NCBI GenBank assembly: GCA_019915015.1
Contig: JAHBBC010000006.1
Location: 124,001 to 188,000 of the forward strand
Direction of reading: 5' to 3'
From: Auriscalpium vulgare
Taxonomy: Eukaryota > Basidiomycota > Agaricomycetes > Russulales > Auriscalpiaceae
DNA: 64,000 nt
Shown: positions 31,677 through 43,361 of the stretch, in pieces
Layout of the letters: each line of letters opens with the position of its first letter
Position numbering within the stretch: position 1 is the first letter of the stretch
Translations under genes and position numbers: made by a program
Notes under the pieces: generated by a model
Database searches by the model: none
What the model saw: the letters and a program-made list of their open reading frames with translations, nothing else
What the model was told of the DNA's origin: nothing

Positions 31677-34534
31677 ATGTCCCTACACCCGAGGCGAGAG
31701 GAGATCGGGAACGCTATCCAGCAATCTCTCGAACTACTGGAGACCCTGAGCAAAGCTGTCCCTGTGCCATATGTCGAGGCTCTCGCTGGAACAGCGAGAA
31801 AGGTTGCTGATCTGATCAGGGTGAGGCGGTTCATCCGACTTCATCGCCCTTGTCCTTCTCTAATCCTGATGGCTTTTTTTTTCAGGGAGCTGAGAGTAAC
31901 AAGAAGGCCTCTTATGATCTTGCCGATAGAATTGTCCGCTTGGTCAATGCTGCAATTTCCGAACTTCAAGACGAAGACGCGCGTCTAGCTCCGGGGATGG
32001 AGGCTCGGGTCGCGGCTCTCAACGAGTTGAGTGCAATCGAATTCGTTACCTTTTTAGTCGCTTGAACGCTAGTGCAGGTCACTCCTCAAACTTCATGGAA
32101 AGATGCAAGCCATCGCTAAGACAACACTGTTCCGTCGTGTTGTCAATAAAAGCGCAGACGCAGACATGATAAAGGTTGCGTTGGACGAAGTCAACTACGC
32201 CATGCACTTATTCGGAGTGGGTTCTTTTTCTTGGTTGATTTTTCGGAGGATGACCTATAACATCAGGTGAAGGCAGAGATTGCATTTGGACTGGACGTCA
32301 AGTTTCTCCGTGAGTACCCTTTCTGTCGGAGTCGACAATTTGCTGACGCATACGCAGGTGACGACGCAACCCGTAAGCGCGTCCTCGAAGGAGCCGATTT
32401 TGGAGGCTGGCGCGGTGACCGTCGATGCCTCGCTGGTACCCGCACCCGATACATCGACCGTATCGTATCCTGGTCGCACGACGCCAGCGCGCCGCGGGTG
32501 TGCTACCTACGGGGCGTCGCCGGCGCAGGAAAGAGTTCTTTGTTGCACGAAATTGCAGCGCTAGCCCACGAGGAAGATCACGCTTATTCTTGTTTTTTCT
32601 TCAAACGCGACGACTCTGCCATGGCTTCATCCGTCGTGGAACTCCTTGCCTTTGGGCTCTCCTTCATTCCCGGTATGCACTCCTTCGTCACACGCGCTAT
32701 GGAACAAATGCACGATACTCGGGTCTTCCTGACTCTGGACAAGCAGTTTGATGCCTTCGTCGCCCAGCCGTTACTAAGGTTCTCTGCCACACATCCGGCT
32801 GAGCACGTCTTACTCATCATCGACGCCGTGGACGAATGTCCTCCAGACATTCGCGCCGACTTCCTGAAAGCGATTCGCATCGGCATCTCTCAACTTCCAC
32901 TCAACGTCAAGATCCTTCTGACGAGCCGACCGCAGCACGATATTAACTCTGTTATCAAGTCTCTGTGCCCCCTTTGGATGTACATCGACGTCCATCCAGG
33001 CTCGGATGACGGTGACGTCGAGCGTTTCCTCAGTCACGAGTTGCGCCGTATACGCGAGGTGAGGGGCATTGAAGACACTTGGTCGGATGAAGAGGTCGAC
33101 AACGATGCAGCCGCGCTTGCAGTCAAGTCTTGCGGGCTGTTCCAGTGGGCTCGAGTCACATGCACACTCCTTCTCAATCGTTTTCGTCCAAGAGACATTA
33201 TCGACCGCATTTTGAAGCTCGACGACGCCTATCGGTCGGAGACGAAACTCGACGCGCTTTACTCCGAAGCTCTGCTGATCGTCCTTCCCGAAATGGCGGA
33301 GGACCAGGAACTGCGTCTCATCTACCTACACGTCATAGGCGCCGTCCTATCTGCGAAGGAACCCCTGGGTGTAGTCGCACTTAGCGCCCTCTGCAACACC
33401 GCGGACGAGTCCGAGGCCGCCGCCCTGCTCGACGTTCGCCGATTCCTCGTTGATCTCGGCTGCGTCATCACAGTCGAAGACGGGAGTAAAGAGATTGTGC
33501 GCATCGCACATCCGTCGTTCTTCGACTACATCACGAATCCATCCCGATGCATGTCTCCATTTCTAGTCGACTATTCGATGGCGAGTTGTACCCTCGGCTC
33601 CCAGTGCCTCACCCTTATGTGCAGACGACTCAAGTACAATATTTGCGACACAGGGTATCCTAGTCCGCCAGTCGATCGACTCGCAGGCAGCGTTCTCCTG
33701 CGTGGCATACCAGATGCTTTGCGCTATTCATGCAACTTTGGGCTCATGCATGTGCTGGAAGGTATTCCTGGGCAGTCTCGCCTGGCCGAAGAGCTGGACA
33801 TCTTCCTATTTGCAAAGCTGCTGGAGTGGGTTGAAGTCATGTCTCTTTTAGGGTCTTTGGACAGAGCTATCGATGTCTTGCGTCGGCTGCGACAGAAAGA
33901 AACAGAGGTATGTCATAATCTACCCTCGCTTATGGCCGTCATTCATATTAATCGCTGTCTGAAGGTGCCCAATCAGGATGCCCCACGATCCCGGCTGCTG
34001 TACGACGCCATCCGATTTCTTGGCCAGTTCGGGTCTGCAGTCTCAACTAACTCCCTCGATGTTTATTTCTGCGCCTTGCCATTTACCCCGCAGAACACTC
34101 TACTCTATCGCACTTTTGCCCCAAGGTACTCGCAATTCATTCCCCACGTGACAGTGGGCAACATGGAAGAATGGCCCGAGGATCTATTCACATTACAATT
34201 CGACGAAATCAAGGTGCTTCGGCACCTCTCTTTCTCGAATGATGGGACACGCTTGTCCTGGCTTGCGGATGGAGTAGCCTACATGGTGTCTGCATCGACG
34301 GGTGCCTGGATCTGGAGTTTGCCATATTCAACACCTGTGCAAGCATTCCAGTGCGGCACGACCCAAATTGTGTTGCTTCATGGCAGACACAATCTTGTGA
34401 GGGACTTCAGTAGCGTGCCAGACCGGGCGGGGCTGGTATGTGCAGCCCGCCTGGTCATGGCGCGGACCCCGCCCGTACCGCGCGGACCCAGCGCGCCCAG
34501 CAATGCTGGAGCAGCTCGAGCCCGTGCGCTGTGA
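31677..34534 (+). CDS. NLR-type protein: MLKL/HeLo-like N-terminus plus NACHT NTPase, 3'-truncated
   Basis: Five exons join in frame to 880 residues (introns 31821-31885, 32026-32077, 32217-32266, 32310-32357). Residues 1-160 are helical (VPYVEALAGTARKVADLI, SYDLADRIVRLVNAAI) and resemble the MLKL-type four-helix domain common at the N-terminus of fungal NLRs, a membrane-targeting cell-death module in that family. A NACHT follows: P-loop GVAGAGKSS near 208-216, Walker B LLIIDAVDEC near 307-316, and sensor-like ILLTSRPQHD. A helical winged region and one WD40-like strand pair (LSFSNDGTRLSW) come next. The frame then runs into Pro/Ala-rich nonsense (from about 34437) encoded by GC-rich repeats. 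Expected WD40 or TPR sensors are missing, so the 3' part appears lost or displaced. An in-frame ATG at 31578 is a possible alternative start. Confidence 0.8.
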
Positions 34535-34558
34535 GGGGATCCCGCCATGACCAGGCGG
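34447..34558. repeat. 16-bp perfect inverted repeat at the NLR breakpoint
   Basis: CCGCCTGGTCATGGCG at 34447-34462 and its exact complement at 34543-34558 enclose about 80 bases. They sit exactly where the NLR homology stops, so they may be part of the end of an inserted element or simply a hairpin. Confidence 0.7.
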
Positions 34559-34626
34559 CTTCCACCAGACCCCTGCTGGTGTTCGCCCCGGCCGCGCGCC
34601 CGCCAGGACTGTGCGCGCCCGCCAAG

Positions 34627-34910
34627 TCTGTGCGGCACCCAGTCTCGGCGCGCTGTCCCCACGCCTATGTCGTCGCGCGGGTGCGTCGGTCGTCGTCGCC
34701 CAGCCCGCCAGGACTGTGCGCGCCCGCCAAGTCTGTGCGGCGCCCAGTCTCGGCGCGCTCTCCCCACGCCTACGTCGTCGATCCGACCCCGCGCGTTCGT
34801 GTGTTGTCGTCGAGCCCCCGCCTGGTCTGTGCGGCGCCCAGTCTCGGCGCACTGTCCCCACGCCTACGTCGTCGATCCAGCCCCGCGTGTTCGTCGCCGT
34901 CGCCCTCCCT
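34627..34910. repeat. Tandem repeat, about 100-bp period, three copies
   Basis: A block beginning GTCTGTGCGG and containing CAGTCTCGGCGC and CCCCACGCCTA recurs at 34627, 34731 and 34829. It is GC-rich and opens frames on both strands that are not genes. Confidence 0.8.
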
Positions 34911-35359
34911 CTCGCCGTCCCCAGTAACCGCGCCGCGTGCTCCGTGTTCGTTGTCTGTGCGTGCTTGCTGAGCGCGTCGGTCGTCAGAATGTGCGCTGCG
35001 GGTTATATCGGCCCCAGACTGTGTGCTTACCTCGAGCTTGCCTCTGCCAGATCTTCCCGTGCGTCGAGGGTCGAGGGGTTGGAGGGGCGCTGCGGCGACC
35101 GGCTTCCGGTGGCATTCGCTGGTGGAGTAGACAAGTCAGATAAAGAAGGCCATGCGTCTATACTGGAAGGTCAACTAGGTAGATAAGAGGAACGGTCAAC
35201 AAGTACGCACATACGCCTCGTCCGTGCCCGAACCTTGAGGAGCGACGTCGACGGCAACGTGCAGAGACAGCCCCGCATGCACCGATTTTCGAGTTCGTCG
35301 CGGCGTACCCGGCCAGAGCCTTCCTCTGTGGCACTGAGCGCGCCGACCTGCCTGCCCTC

Positions 35360-36700
35360 AAGCGTGCGACCGCCTTCGTCCTCTCAAGCGTGCGACCGCC
35401 TTCGTCCTCTCACTGTCCCGCCACCGTTCATACCCACCTTCTTCTCTTTTCCATCTGTCGAGCGCGAGCTGAGACCTGTTCTGCTTCCATACCCCCACCA
35501 ATACCCCCACCACCCTGCGCTGTTCTCGTGCAGCCGTCTTCGGTGCGTTCTTGTTCCTGGATCCCTCGCCCACGCGCTGACATGCGCCCCTCCCCAGTAG
35601 CTCGGTCTTCTACAACCACACGCGAACGGACCCGCATCGTCGCCAACGGCGTCTTCGCGTCTGCAGGTGCGTGCTTCGTCCTCCTCCACCGCTCGCCCAC
35701 ACGCTGAGACGAACCCCGCCGCCGACGCCGCTTCCTCGTCCACTTCCACGTCCGTTCCTCCTCGGTGCGTCCTTGTCATCTTCCTCCATCGCTCGCCCAC
35801 ACGCTGAGACGAACCCCGCCGCCGACGCCGCTTCCTCGTCCACTTCCACGTCCCTTCCTCGGTGCGTTCTTGTTCCCCGATCACTCGACCACGCGCCGAC
35901 GCCGCTGCCTCGGTCACTTCGTCTGCTACTTCTCCACGTCGGTGCGTTCTTGTTCCTCGATCACTCGCCCACGCGCTGACACGCGCCCCTCCCCAGTAGC
36001 TCGGTCTTCTCCAACCCCAACCACCCGCCCACATCCGTTCCTCCTCGGTGCGTTCTTGTCATCTTCCTCCGTCGCTCGCACACACGCTGAGACGAACCCC
36101 GCCGCCGGCGCCGCTTCCTCGTCCACTTCCACGTCCGTTCCTCTCGTCTGCTAGTTCTCCACGTCGGTGCGTTCTTGTTCCTCGATCACTCGCCCACGCG
36201 CTGACACGCGCCCCTCCCCAGTAGCTCGGTCTTCTCCAACCACCCGCTCACGCGAACGGACCCGCATCGTCGCCTCGGTGCGTTCTTGTTCCCCGATCAC
36301 TCGACCACGCGCTGACACGCGCCCCTCCCCAGTAGCTCGGTCTTCTCCAACCACACGCGAACGGACCCGCATCGTCGCCAACGGCGTCTTCGCGTCTGCA
36401 GGTGCGTGCTTCATCCTCCGTCGGTGCGTTCTTAGTCCTTGAACACTCGCCCCCGCGCTGACACGCGCCCCTCTCCAGTAGCTCGATCTTCTCCAAACCC
36501 AACCACCCGCTCACGCGGACGGCCTCGCATTGTCGCCCACGGCGTCTTCGCGTCTGCAGGTGCGTGCTTCATCTTCCTCCATCGCTCGCCCACGCGCTGA
36601 CACGAACCCCGCCGCCGACGCCGCTTCCTCGTCCACTTCGTCTGCCAGTTCGCCACGTCCGTTCCTCCTCCTCGACCGATCTTCTTCCCTTCGCCGTCAC
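35360..36700. repeat. GC-rich minisatellite array upstream of the small gene at 36.7 kb
   Basis: The array has two 27-bp copies (CAAGCGTGCGACC) at 35360-35413, then at least eight irregular units of 80-150 bp. The units carry GGTGCGTTCTTG, CACTCGCCCACGCGCTGACA and CCCAGTAGCTCGG (near 35541, 35764, 35862, 35940, 36048, 36163, 36277 and 36424). Many units begin with GTGCGT and contain CCCAGTAG, which look like intron ends. The many overlapping frames on both strands here are not genes. Confidence 0.75.
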
Positions 36701-36714
36701 CAGCAAATCTCCAT

Positions 36715-37116
36715 ATGTCGAAAGACATGCGCAAAGCGATCCGCGCCTTCCTTGAGGTTTATCGCCGTTCCTTTGGGTATACCGGGCTTCGCTGACCTAT
36801 ATCTTGCCAGGACGTGGACATGTACCCCGACTTCGTGCGCCGAGCGTGCGAGGGCCGCGTCGATGAAGTCCTTTGGCCACAGCAAGGCAGCAAGCTTGGC
36901 GTGAAGTGGGAGATCGGCGGCTCGAACAGCAGCCCGGTCCGCGTGCTCGTCTTGCGCGTGCGCCGTGGGTTCGCCCAAAACCGCGCGCTGAAGAGAGTTC
37001 CCGCGCGTCGCGGGACCATTACCATCAACTTCAACACCGACGCGCCGCCTACCCTCCAGCGCTTCGTCGAGCAATGGCAGGCCAAAATCCGCGCGCCCTC
37101 GCCTGAAGAGCACTGA
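36715..37116 (+). CDS. Small protein of unknown function next to the KDZ transposase
   Basis: Two exons (36715-36756 and 36811-37116) join across a clean 54-nt GT-AG intron into a 115-residue protein. It starts MSKDMRKAIRAFLE and continues DVDMYPDFVRRACEGRVDE, with a basic middle (LRVRRGFAQNRALKRVPARR) and an ITINFNTDAPPTLQRF stretch. I do not recognise the family. It is convergent with the KDZ transposase, whose stop lies 118 bp away, and is preceded by the minisatellite array. The intron restoring a tidy frame, and the lack of stops, support a real gene that travels with the transposase. Confidence 0.6.
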
Positions 37117-37234
37117 AGCACCTGTGAGACATTAGCAAGACACGGTCCCAGACAAAAGCAGACACGCAGCACGACGGAGCGAAGCAACTGTACATACGGC
37201 CTTCCCAGCTCCTCATTGTAAATACAGAGAACTC

Positions 37235-40200
37235 CTACGTTATCAGGTAAACAGGGCTTGATATCTTGTCTTTGAACGCCTCGTCTGCGCCCTCCAGCAG
37301 CCTTCTGTATCTGAACGCCTGCCTGCGGACCAGGGGCGTGTTAGCCGCCAGATACCAACGACTGCCGATTACACCCACCTTCTCGCGTACGCTGCGCGTC
37401 CTGGGTCGCCGTCATCGGACTTGTGCGCAGTGTCCAGCCAAGAATCCCGGAAATGCTCGAAGGTCCGACGGACCCGCCTCATTTCTTCGTTGACTAGCAG
37501 GCTCTCTTCCCACCACCTCTTGTACAGCGAAGTCCGCCGGAACCAGAGTGCCTTCAGAGCTGCAAGCCGACGCGAACGTGAGCTGAGCCGCCAAACGACG
37601 CACCAAACGACGTACCGCTTCTGGTCCACGTGCTCAAAGACTTGTTCTTGGACGTCAGCAGGTTCTCAAACTTGGACCAAATCCACGACGTCTGACGCCT
37701 ACTCTCTCCGAGCTTCGCATCCGCGGTGTACACCGTGAAACTCTTGATGTCCTCTTTCTTCAAACGCGGACAATCCTCGTCCGTCTCCGACATGCCGAGG
37801 GCGATGCGGGCCTGCCGGGCTCGCCGGTACGTCGTCGTGTCTTGGTCGATGGTGTCTCGCTTCCGGTTGTCCATGGTCTTCGTTCGCGTCGCCATGCCTT
37901 GAGTGTGCTTGCTCTCCTTCTTGTACAAGGTGAAGCTGTAGCTGCTGATGAGCCCTACCCGCAGCCCGTCGAGCGCGTCATTGCACTGCCCCTCCCGTAG
38001 ACCGCGCTCAATGTCTGCCGCCTCCGCCATCGAGACATGCTCTATGACCTCCTTGTTGAAGCACGACGGCAATAGCACGCGGCGGTCGCGTACGTTCCCC
38101 AGCATCTCCCCGTTCGTCACCTCCTTCCGCGCCCGCCGTGACCGCGCCGGCTTCGACTCCTCGTCCTGCGCCCGCTTGTCCTGCTTGCCATCGCCTCTGT
38201 CGTCCGTCGCATCCTGGCCAGCCACCTTCTTCGTCTGTTTTTCCTTTGTGCCCGCCTGCGTTCCCTCAACGTCCTTGCTCTGCTTGCGCTTGCCGCTGTC
38301 CCGACCGTCGTCTGCTTCATCCCCTGCAGCGGCCTGTTCGTCATCCAACATGAAGGCGCTCAACCGATCACCGGGTTTGCCCGATGTGGCAGCTATCAGG
38401 AGGGGCAGGATGTACATATCGTGGCGGAGCTTCCACGCGGCCATGTCCGCCATGTATTTCTTGTACTCCTCGGCGACGAACGGGTCCCCGACCATATGCT
38501 TCGTTCTCAGCCGCCGGATCAAGTTTGACCTGCGCCAACACGATTAGCAAAGGCACACGGGCATGTGACTCGCCGGGGCCGCTTACCTCCTTGCGTCGAG
38601 GTCCACGCCATCTGAAATGGCTCTCGCCAGACCCGCCGTCCCGGAGTTCTTGTCCACACTGGCAATGTGGACCGCCAACGCATCCGCTTTCGTCATCACT
38701 GCGACGCGCGAGGCCGTCAGCGACTCGCCAGCTAATCATGGGCGACGCCCGCCAACGCACCTGCCGACTTTTCGGGCTCGAATGGGTTGCTCATGTCCTT
38801 GTGCTTCTTGATGTTGAGGACGTCGGCTTGCCACGTTGCCAGCTCCTTCCTCCATTCGATTACCGACTCCTTCGCCTCCCGCTCCACGAGTTCGAGCTCC
38901 TCCCGCACCCACACCAACGAGTCCGCGGCCTCATCGTGCTTCCTCGCCAGGTATTTCGCTGCGAGAACGTCAGTACACGACGCGCGTAAGTTGAGCAGCA
39001 GTCCGCACCAATGCCGTGGACTCTTCGCGCATTCAGGTCAGAAAGCATCGCGTTGATGAAGTCGTGCCTGTTGCCCGGCGTCATCTCCCTCGTGGCATTC
39101 CCGATGGAATTCAGTATCGCCCAGAGGCGTTCCGCGGCCTCGCCGTCCGTCATAGCACACCAGGGCAGAAAGTGGAAGGAGAAGAAGATGCGGCACGACG
39201 CGCAATGGGCGGGGAGATGAAATTTTCCCACCGCCGCCAATGTCAACGGAATGCGGTACTTCTGGATTGACCCTAGATCGGCAGTGTTCTCCCGCATCCA
39301 CTTCAATCGATCCTCGAGGTTGATGCGGTACTGACAGTTTATGTCGTAGCCGGATACGTGCGTCGTCAAGTCCATGTAGGGCTGCAGCGCCGTCAGCATT
39401 ACGTAGTAGACGTTGGCGAATCTGGCGCACCAAAGGCCGTGTCAGCATCCCGAATCCTCCAACGCAGCCACGTACGCACCTTTCGCCCTTCTGTAGATCC
39501 ACAAGCCCACCCGCTAACGCGAACATGTGTCTCTGGCAGTAGAGACCGACGACGCCAGACACTTTCCCGGTATGCGCCCCGTATCCCAGCGCCCCGAACT
39601 CATGGCATGTCGTTTCCTGCGATTATCATTCATGAGCGCTTTGCGGCCATGCAACGCTGCAGATAGTCGCCGCTTACCTCTGGCTCCTTTCTGGGGGGCA
39701 CCCGCGGCAGGAACTTCGTGTAGTCCCCCTCGTGGGCAAAGTAAGCGGCGCCCATGGTCAGAGGCGTGTCCGCCATGTCCATGGGCTTGATCTTCTGATT
39801 CAAATGGAAATTGCCATCTGTGGCGTAGTACATGGCGTCCAGGAATCTGCCCAACAGGTTCAGCTCGAGTGCTCCAAGCGCCAAAAGAATCTAACACCCA
39901 CCGCAAAGCATCCTCTCGCGTCTGCCAGTGAGGATCCATGTTGATGCCAGGTTGCGGGCATGCCGGGCACAGCACAGCCAGAGAACCCGCGTTCATGTCG
40001 CGACGCGGCTGTTCATTCGCGCGTTTGGTGGCAGAAAGGTACGCAAACTCTCGCTGTGAGATCATGTACTCCCGGTATCGGTCCTGCGAACCAATTTCAA
40101 TGATGTGCTGACGCCGATATAGCCGTACCACTCACGTCCACGTCGTCGGGGTCAATGTTGTCGCTCGATCTCGCCAGGTACCTCATGAGATCGCCGGCGG

Positions 40201-41088
40201 GCGCCTGTGTTTGCAACGCCAGTAATTGAAAGTCCTTCATCACCGCCAAGGTGAACGCCGTCATCGGTCGCACCCAGGACGCCGGGAACAGGTCGCAATC
40301 CATGAGCTGATCGAAGTCGGACGCGATCATTCTGGCATTGCCCTGGATGCACGCGCAGAATTTCACTTGGATGCGTTCAATACCTCGCCCATGTACGATG
40401 GTCATCTCTCGAAGATCGCCCCTGGTTTTGAAGGTCTTGCATGGCAGGCCTCCATGCCCGAGATTGAGGACGAGGCCGAGCTTGGATAAGGTCGTTCGCT
40501 GCCAGAATCGCTCCGAGGGCGACCATTCCTCCACGCGGTGGAACGGCAGCCACCGATGTCCATCCAGAAGGCATTCGCGACAGAGAGGGCGGCGGTGCAA
40601 GCAGTCGACACAGCGGTGCGTAGCCACACCCTTGCTTTCCGCGGGGCAGCGCGCGCATTGCTTGCCTTCGGGGCCGACCTCGCGGCGGAATAGGGCGGCC
40701 TGTGCGTTTTGAGCGTACTGCCCAAGAAACTGCGTCATGCGCTCGTTGGGTTTCTGTAGCGACGCGCGACCTCTCAGCATTCAAACCGCGCAGTAGGTCC
40801 GTCAACAGTACGCACAATGGTGTTGCTTGGTGCCTTCCCATCCTCGCCCGCCTCCACGCTGTTGCCCTCCGCCTGCTCCTGGGTATTGCCTTCCGTGCCG
40901 GTGGTGTCAAATGGATTAGGAGAAGCAGCGCGTACGAATGCAGGTACGGTCGCGGGGGCGGCCGTCGACTTCTCCACTGGCGACGGGCGAGCATGTTTTG
41001 CAGAATGAAACCAGCTCTCCAGGCTGAAGCCCTGTTGGCCAGTCGGCTGCAGACGAGCAGCCTTGGGTTTTCTAGGAGTCCGCCGCAT
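37235..41088 (-). CDS. KDZ-family transposase with CxC2-like cysteine cluster
   Basis: Eleven exons with introns of 50-62 nt join in frame from the ATG at 41088 to the stop at 37235, giving 1094 residues. Introns: 40754-40815, 40084-40135, 39847-39901, 39617-39677, 39422-39479, 38959-39008, 38699-38760, 38530-38586, 37560-37615, 37323-37378. A cysteine cluster lies at about 124-165 (CARCP, HRCVDCLHRRPLCRECLLDGH). The transposase core follows: LCPACPQPGIN, YYATDGNFHLNQK, a HEFGALGYGAHTGKVSGVVG block, GYDINCQY (acidic residue near 486), TDGEAAERLW (near 552) and TREM (near 572). A Lys/Asp-rich insert and a helical C-terminus (RRARQARIALGMSE, LYKRWWEESLLVNEEMRRV) complete it. The family (Kyakuja-Dileera-Zisupton) uses an RNase-H-like fold for cut-and-paste transposition. 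The frame has no stops, so it may still be functional. Four copies of the shared motif lie directly upstream. Confidence 0.92.
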
Positions 41089-41122
41089 GGATCTTCTCTG
41101 GCTCGGAACGTTCTAACCCACG

Positions 41123-41380
41123 GCGCGCGTCTGATAAACGCGGCGAGGTATGCTTGACGGTGGGTGCGCTCAACGCGCGCCTGATAAACGCGGCGAGGCG
41201 GGGCAAGATTGGCGGCGGGGACGGTTGCTGGCGGATGGCGAGCTCTGAGTCGCGGGGGCTCCGAGCGCGGCGAGGTAGGCTTGACGGTGGTGGATGCGCT
41301 CAACGCGCGCCTAATAAGCGCGGCGAGGCGGGGCACGTAGACGGCGGAGGGTGCGCTCAACGCGCGTCTGATAAACGCGG
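41123..41380 (-). promoter_or_regulatory. Four copies of the shared module motif upstream of the KDZ gene
   Basis: Copies at about 41123-41143, 41173-41193, 41303-41323 and 41361-41380 read, on the coding strand, CCGCG-TTTATCAG-CGCGC-like (consensus CGCGYTTNTCAGRCGYGCG). The first ends about 35 bases before the start codon. The same motif in the same relative orientation precedes five other genes in the module. Confidence 0.6.
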
Positions 41381-41514
41381 CGAGGCGGGGCACGATTGAC
41401 GGCGGGGATGGTTGCTGGTGGATGGCGAGCTCTGAATCGCGGGCGCCGTTGACGCGGCGCAAACAAACGACAACATCTGCATCGGGCCGGGTTCCCGCCG
41501 TCCCGGCTTCACAC

Positions 41515-41626
41515 TCTTTTTGGCGACAATACGGGTTTTTTTTTGTGACCACGACTACTTGTACATATAAATTTTGGCGACAATACGGGCGTTTTTTTGT
41601 GACCACGACTACTTGTACATGTAAAT
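41515..41626. repeat. 54-bp direct repeat, two copies
   Basis: A unit with TGGCGACAATACGGG, a T-run and GTGACCACGACTACTTGTACAT occurs at about 41520-41573 and again at 41574-41626. It lies between the KDZ upstream region and the 3' end of the next gene, possibly in its 3' UTR. Confidence 0.75.
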
Positions 41627-41706
41627 ACGGCAGGCTGTATATTAGTGGCATAGGGTGAACACGTTTTGAGGGCCGCGCCTCGATCCAACCCATCCCAGTT
41701 CAAGTA

Positions 41707-42751
41707 CTAACGAATGCGCGAAGTGGATGCGGCTTCCGCGGGCCGCGTAGAACTTCCCCCAGGATGGCCGTGCGCCCGCACAGGCGATCCGGCGCGGCGC
41801 GGAGGGGTCCTTGCGCGACGCGCTGAAGACCTGTCCCCGCGCCCAGGGGACGAGCTGCGCCTGGGTGAACCGTGACGTCGCGCCGGAGACAACTCCCGGC
41901 GGATGGGGGAGCGAGAGCGGTCCGGCGACCCATTGCGACGCTTGCGCGGCCTGCGACGCTTGGGTGCCTGCGCGCCGCCCGTGGGTGAGAGGGGCAACCC
42001 AGGGAGGGCTGCTGAGCCCATCTGCCCATGTAGCACAGGTGCCTCCGGGCCTGCCTTTTGCCCAGCAGGCGTCCAGAACTGCCCGCGCGCCGCGGCAGGG
42101 CCTGTCCAGTCCTCGGGCTCACCACCCATGCGCCGCCGCTGCTTCCACTCCTGCACTGACATCTTCCGGGTGGCAATCGATGGGGCGGCCGTCGACGGGG
42201 CGGCGGTCAAGGGAGCGGTCGTCGCGGTCGTCGCGGTCGTCGCGGTCGTCGCGGTCGTCGTGGTCGTCGCGGTCGTCGCGGTCGTCGCGGTCGTCGAAGG
42301 GGCTGCGCCCGGTGGGGCAACATTCGGGTCGTTGGAGGTACCTGTGTCGCAGGTTGCCGGCGCTGGGGCGACCACAGAGACCATCGCGAACCCTGCATTG
42401 CGATGAGCCGCGCAAGTCGGATTAATGAATGCACTACGCACCTGTCCCGTCGACGTCGCTATCGCCCCAGTAGTCGTCGTCCGAGTCGTGTGCGCCCTCC
42501 AGGAACTCGTCCAACACAAATGTGCCGTCTCCGCGTTTGGGGTAGTGCCGGAGAAAGACGTTGCGCTCGGAGTAGGTCCCTCTCTTTTTCTTGGAGATGA
42601 GCTCCGGCTCCGACGCTTCCGGGCCAGTCTTAGCACGCGAATCGAGCGTGTAGTAGCACCCGATGCCCTCGTAATTCGGCCCCTTTTGCGCTGGGCCATG
42701 GCCGGAACCGCGCCTTTGACGGCCCTTCTGCCAGCCTTGTCTCGCTTGCAT
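41707..42751 (-). CDS. Unknown protein with RS-rich tail (module gene H2)
   Basis: Two exons join across intron 42393-42441. The first reads YEGIGCYYTLDSRAKTG, SERNVFLRHYPKRGDGTF and an acidic end (HDSDDDYWGDSDVDG). The second holds a Thr/Ala low-complexity stretch from a 9-bp repeat (about 42215-42297), then MSVQEWKQRRRMGGEPEDW, and ends in an Arg/Ser-rich tail (RSRSPIRRELSPARR). From the ATG at 42751 the product is about 331 residues; the frame stays open a little further upstream and a CTGCAG there could be a splice acceptor, so the N-terminus is uncertain. An RS-rich basic tail suggests nuclear or nucleic-acid association, but that is inference. Family not recognised. Confidence 0.55.
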
Positions 42752-42841
42752 CGGGTGATCTGCAGGCAGCACAGATAGGGCTCTGGTGGGGAGCAGCGAG
42801 GGTTGGATGGCGGAGTGGATACGAGGAGCGGTGGTGGGGAT

Positions 42842-43110
42842 GTCAACGCGCGCCTGAAAAGCGCGGGGCAGAGTGCACGCGCGCCTGAGAAGCGCGGGCG
42901 GGGGTTCTGGTGCGAGGCAGGGAGGGTTGGATGGCGGGCGGAGGTCAGGGATACGGCCGGAGCGGTGGTGCAGCTCGCTGTCCGATCGTCAGAATGTCTA
43001 CATAGCGGATCGTGGTCACATACCTTGGCTGGAGAGCTTGGTCCTTGGGTTATAGGGTGAGGTGATGAGAGGGAGAGAGGGTGAGGAGCGAGGGCAAAGC
43101 TAGAGAGCGC
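42842..43110 (-). promoter_or_regulatory. Shared module upstream block of gene H2 (near-identical to 55590-55850)
   Basis: Two motif copies (about 42846-42866 and 42877-42898) are followed by some 200 bp that recur almost unchanged upstream of gene C at 55590-55850 (for example CTGTCCGATCGTCAGAATG and CACATACCTTGGCTGGAGA). Both blocks sit just before the start of a minus-strand gene, so they look like a duplicated promoter region. The remaining 43111-43361 holds nothing else I can name. Confidence 0.6.
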
Positions 43111-43361
43111 GAGCTGGTGGGCGACGGAGAAGCCGAGCGCCTATCAGGTCCCGGCATATACCGGAACCACGTGATCGTTTGTCTTCACCAGTGACCACTC
43201 ACATCACAACGTAGCGTAGTTGGTATAATCCACACGTTCACACCTTTCACATGGCACAGACAAGTTCTCATTAAAAACGAAACTGTATTTAAGAACAGAC
43301 GAAATGGAATTTGTGCTAAGAAATTATGTGCGCCCGTGAGCGACGTTGCATTGCCAGTGGC

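Noticed and set aside
34438..35186. Overlapping frames in the 34.4-35.2 kb repeats as genes
   Set aside because: They come from a GC-rich tandem repeat of about 100 bp and have no family resemblance or splice structure.
40377..41693. 438-codon minus-strand frame across the KDZ upstream region
   Set aside because: It reads through the motif repeats and then out of frame across KDZ exon 1 and its first intron; the spliced KDZ gene explains the region.
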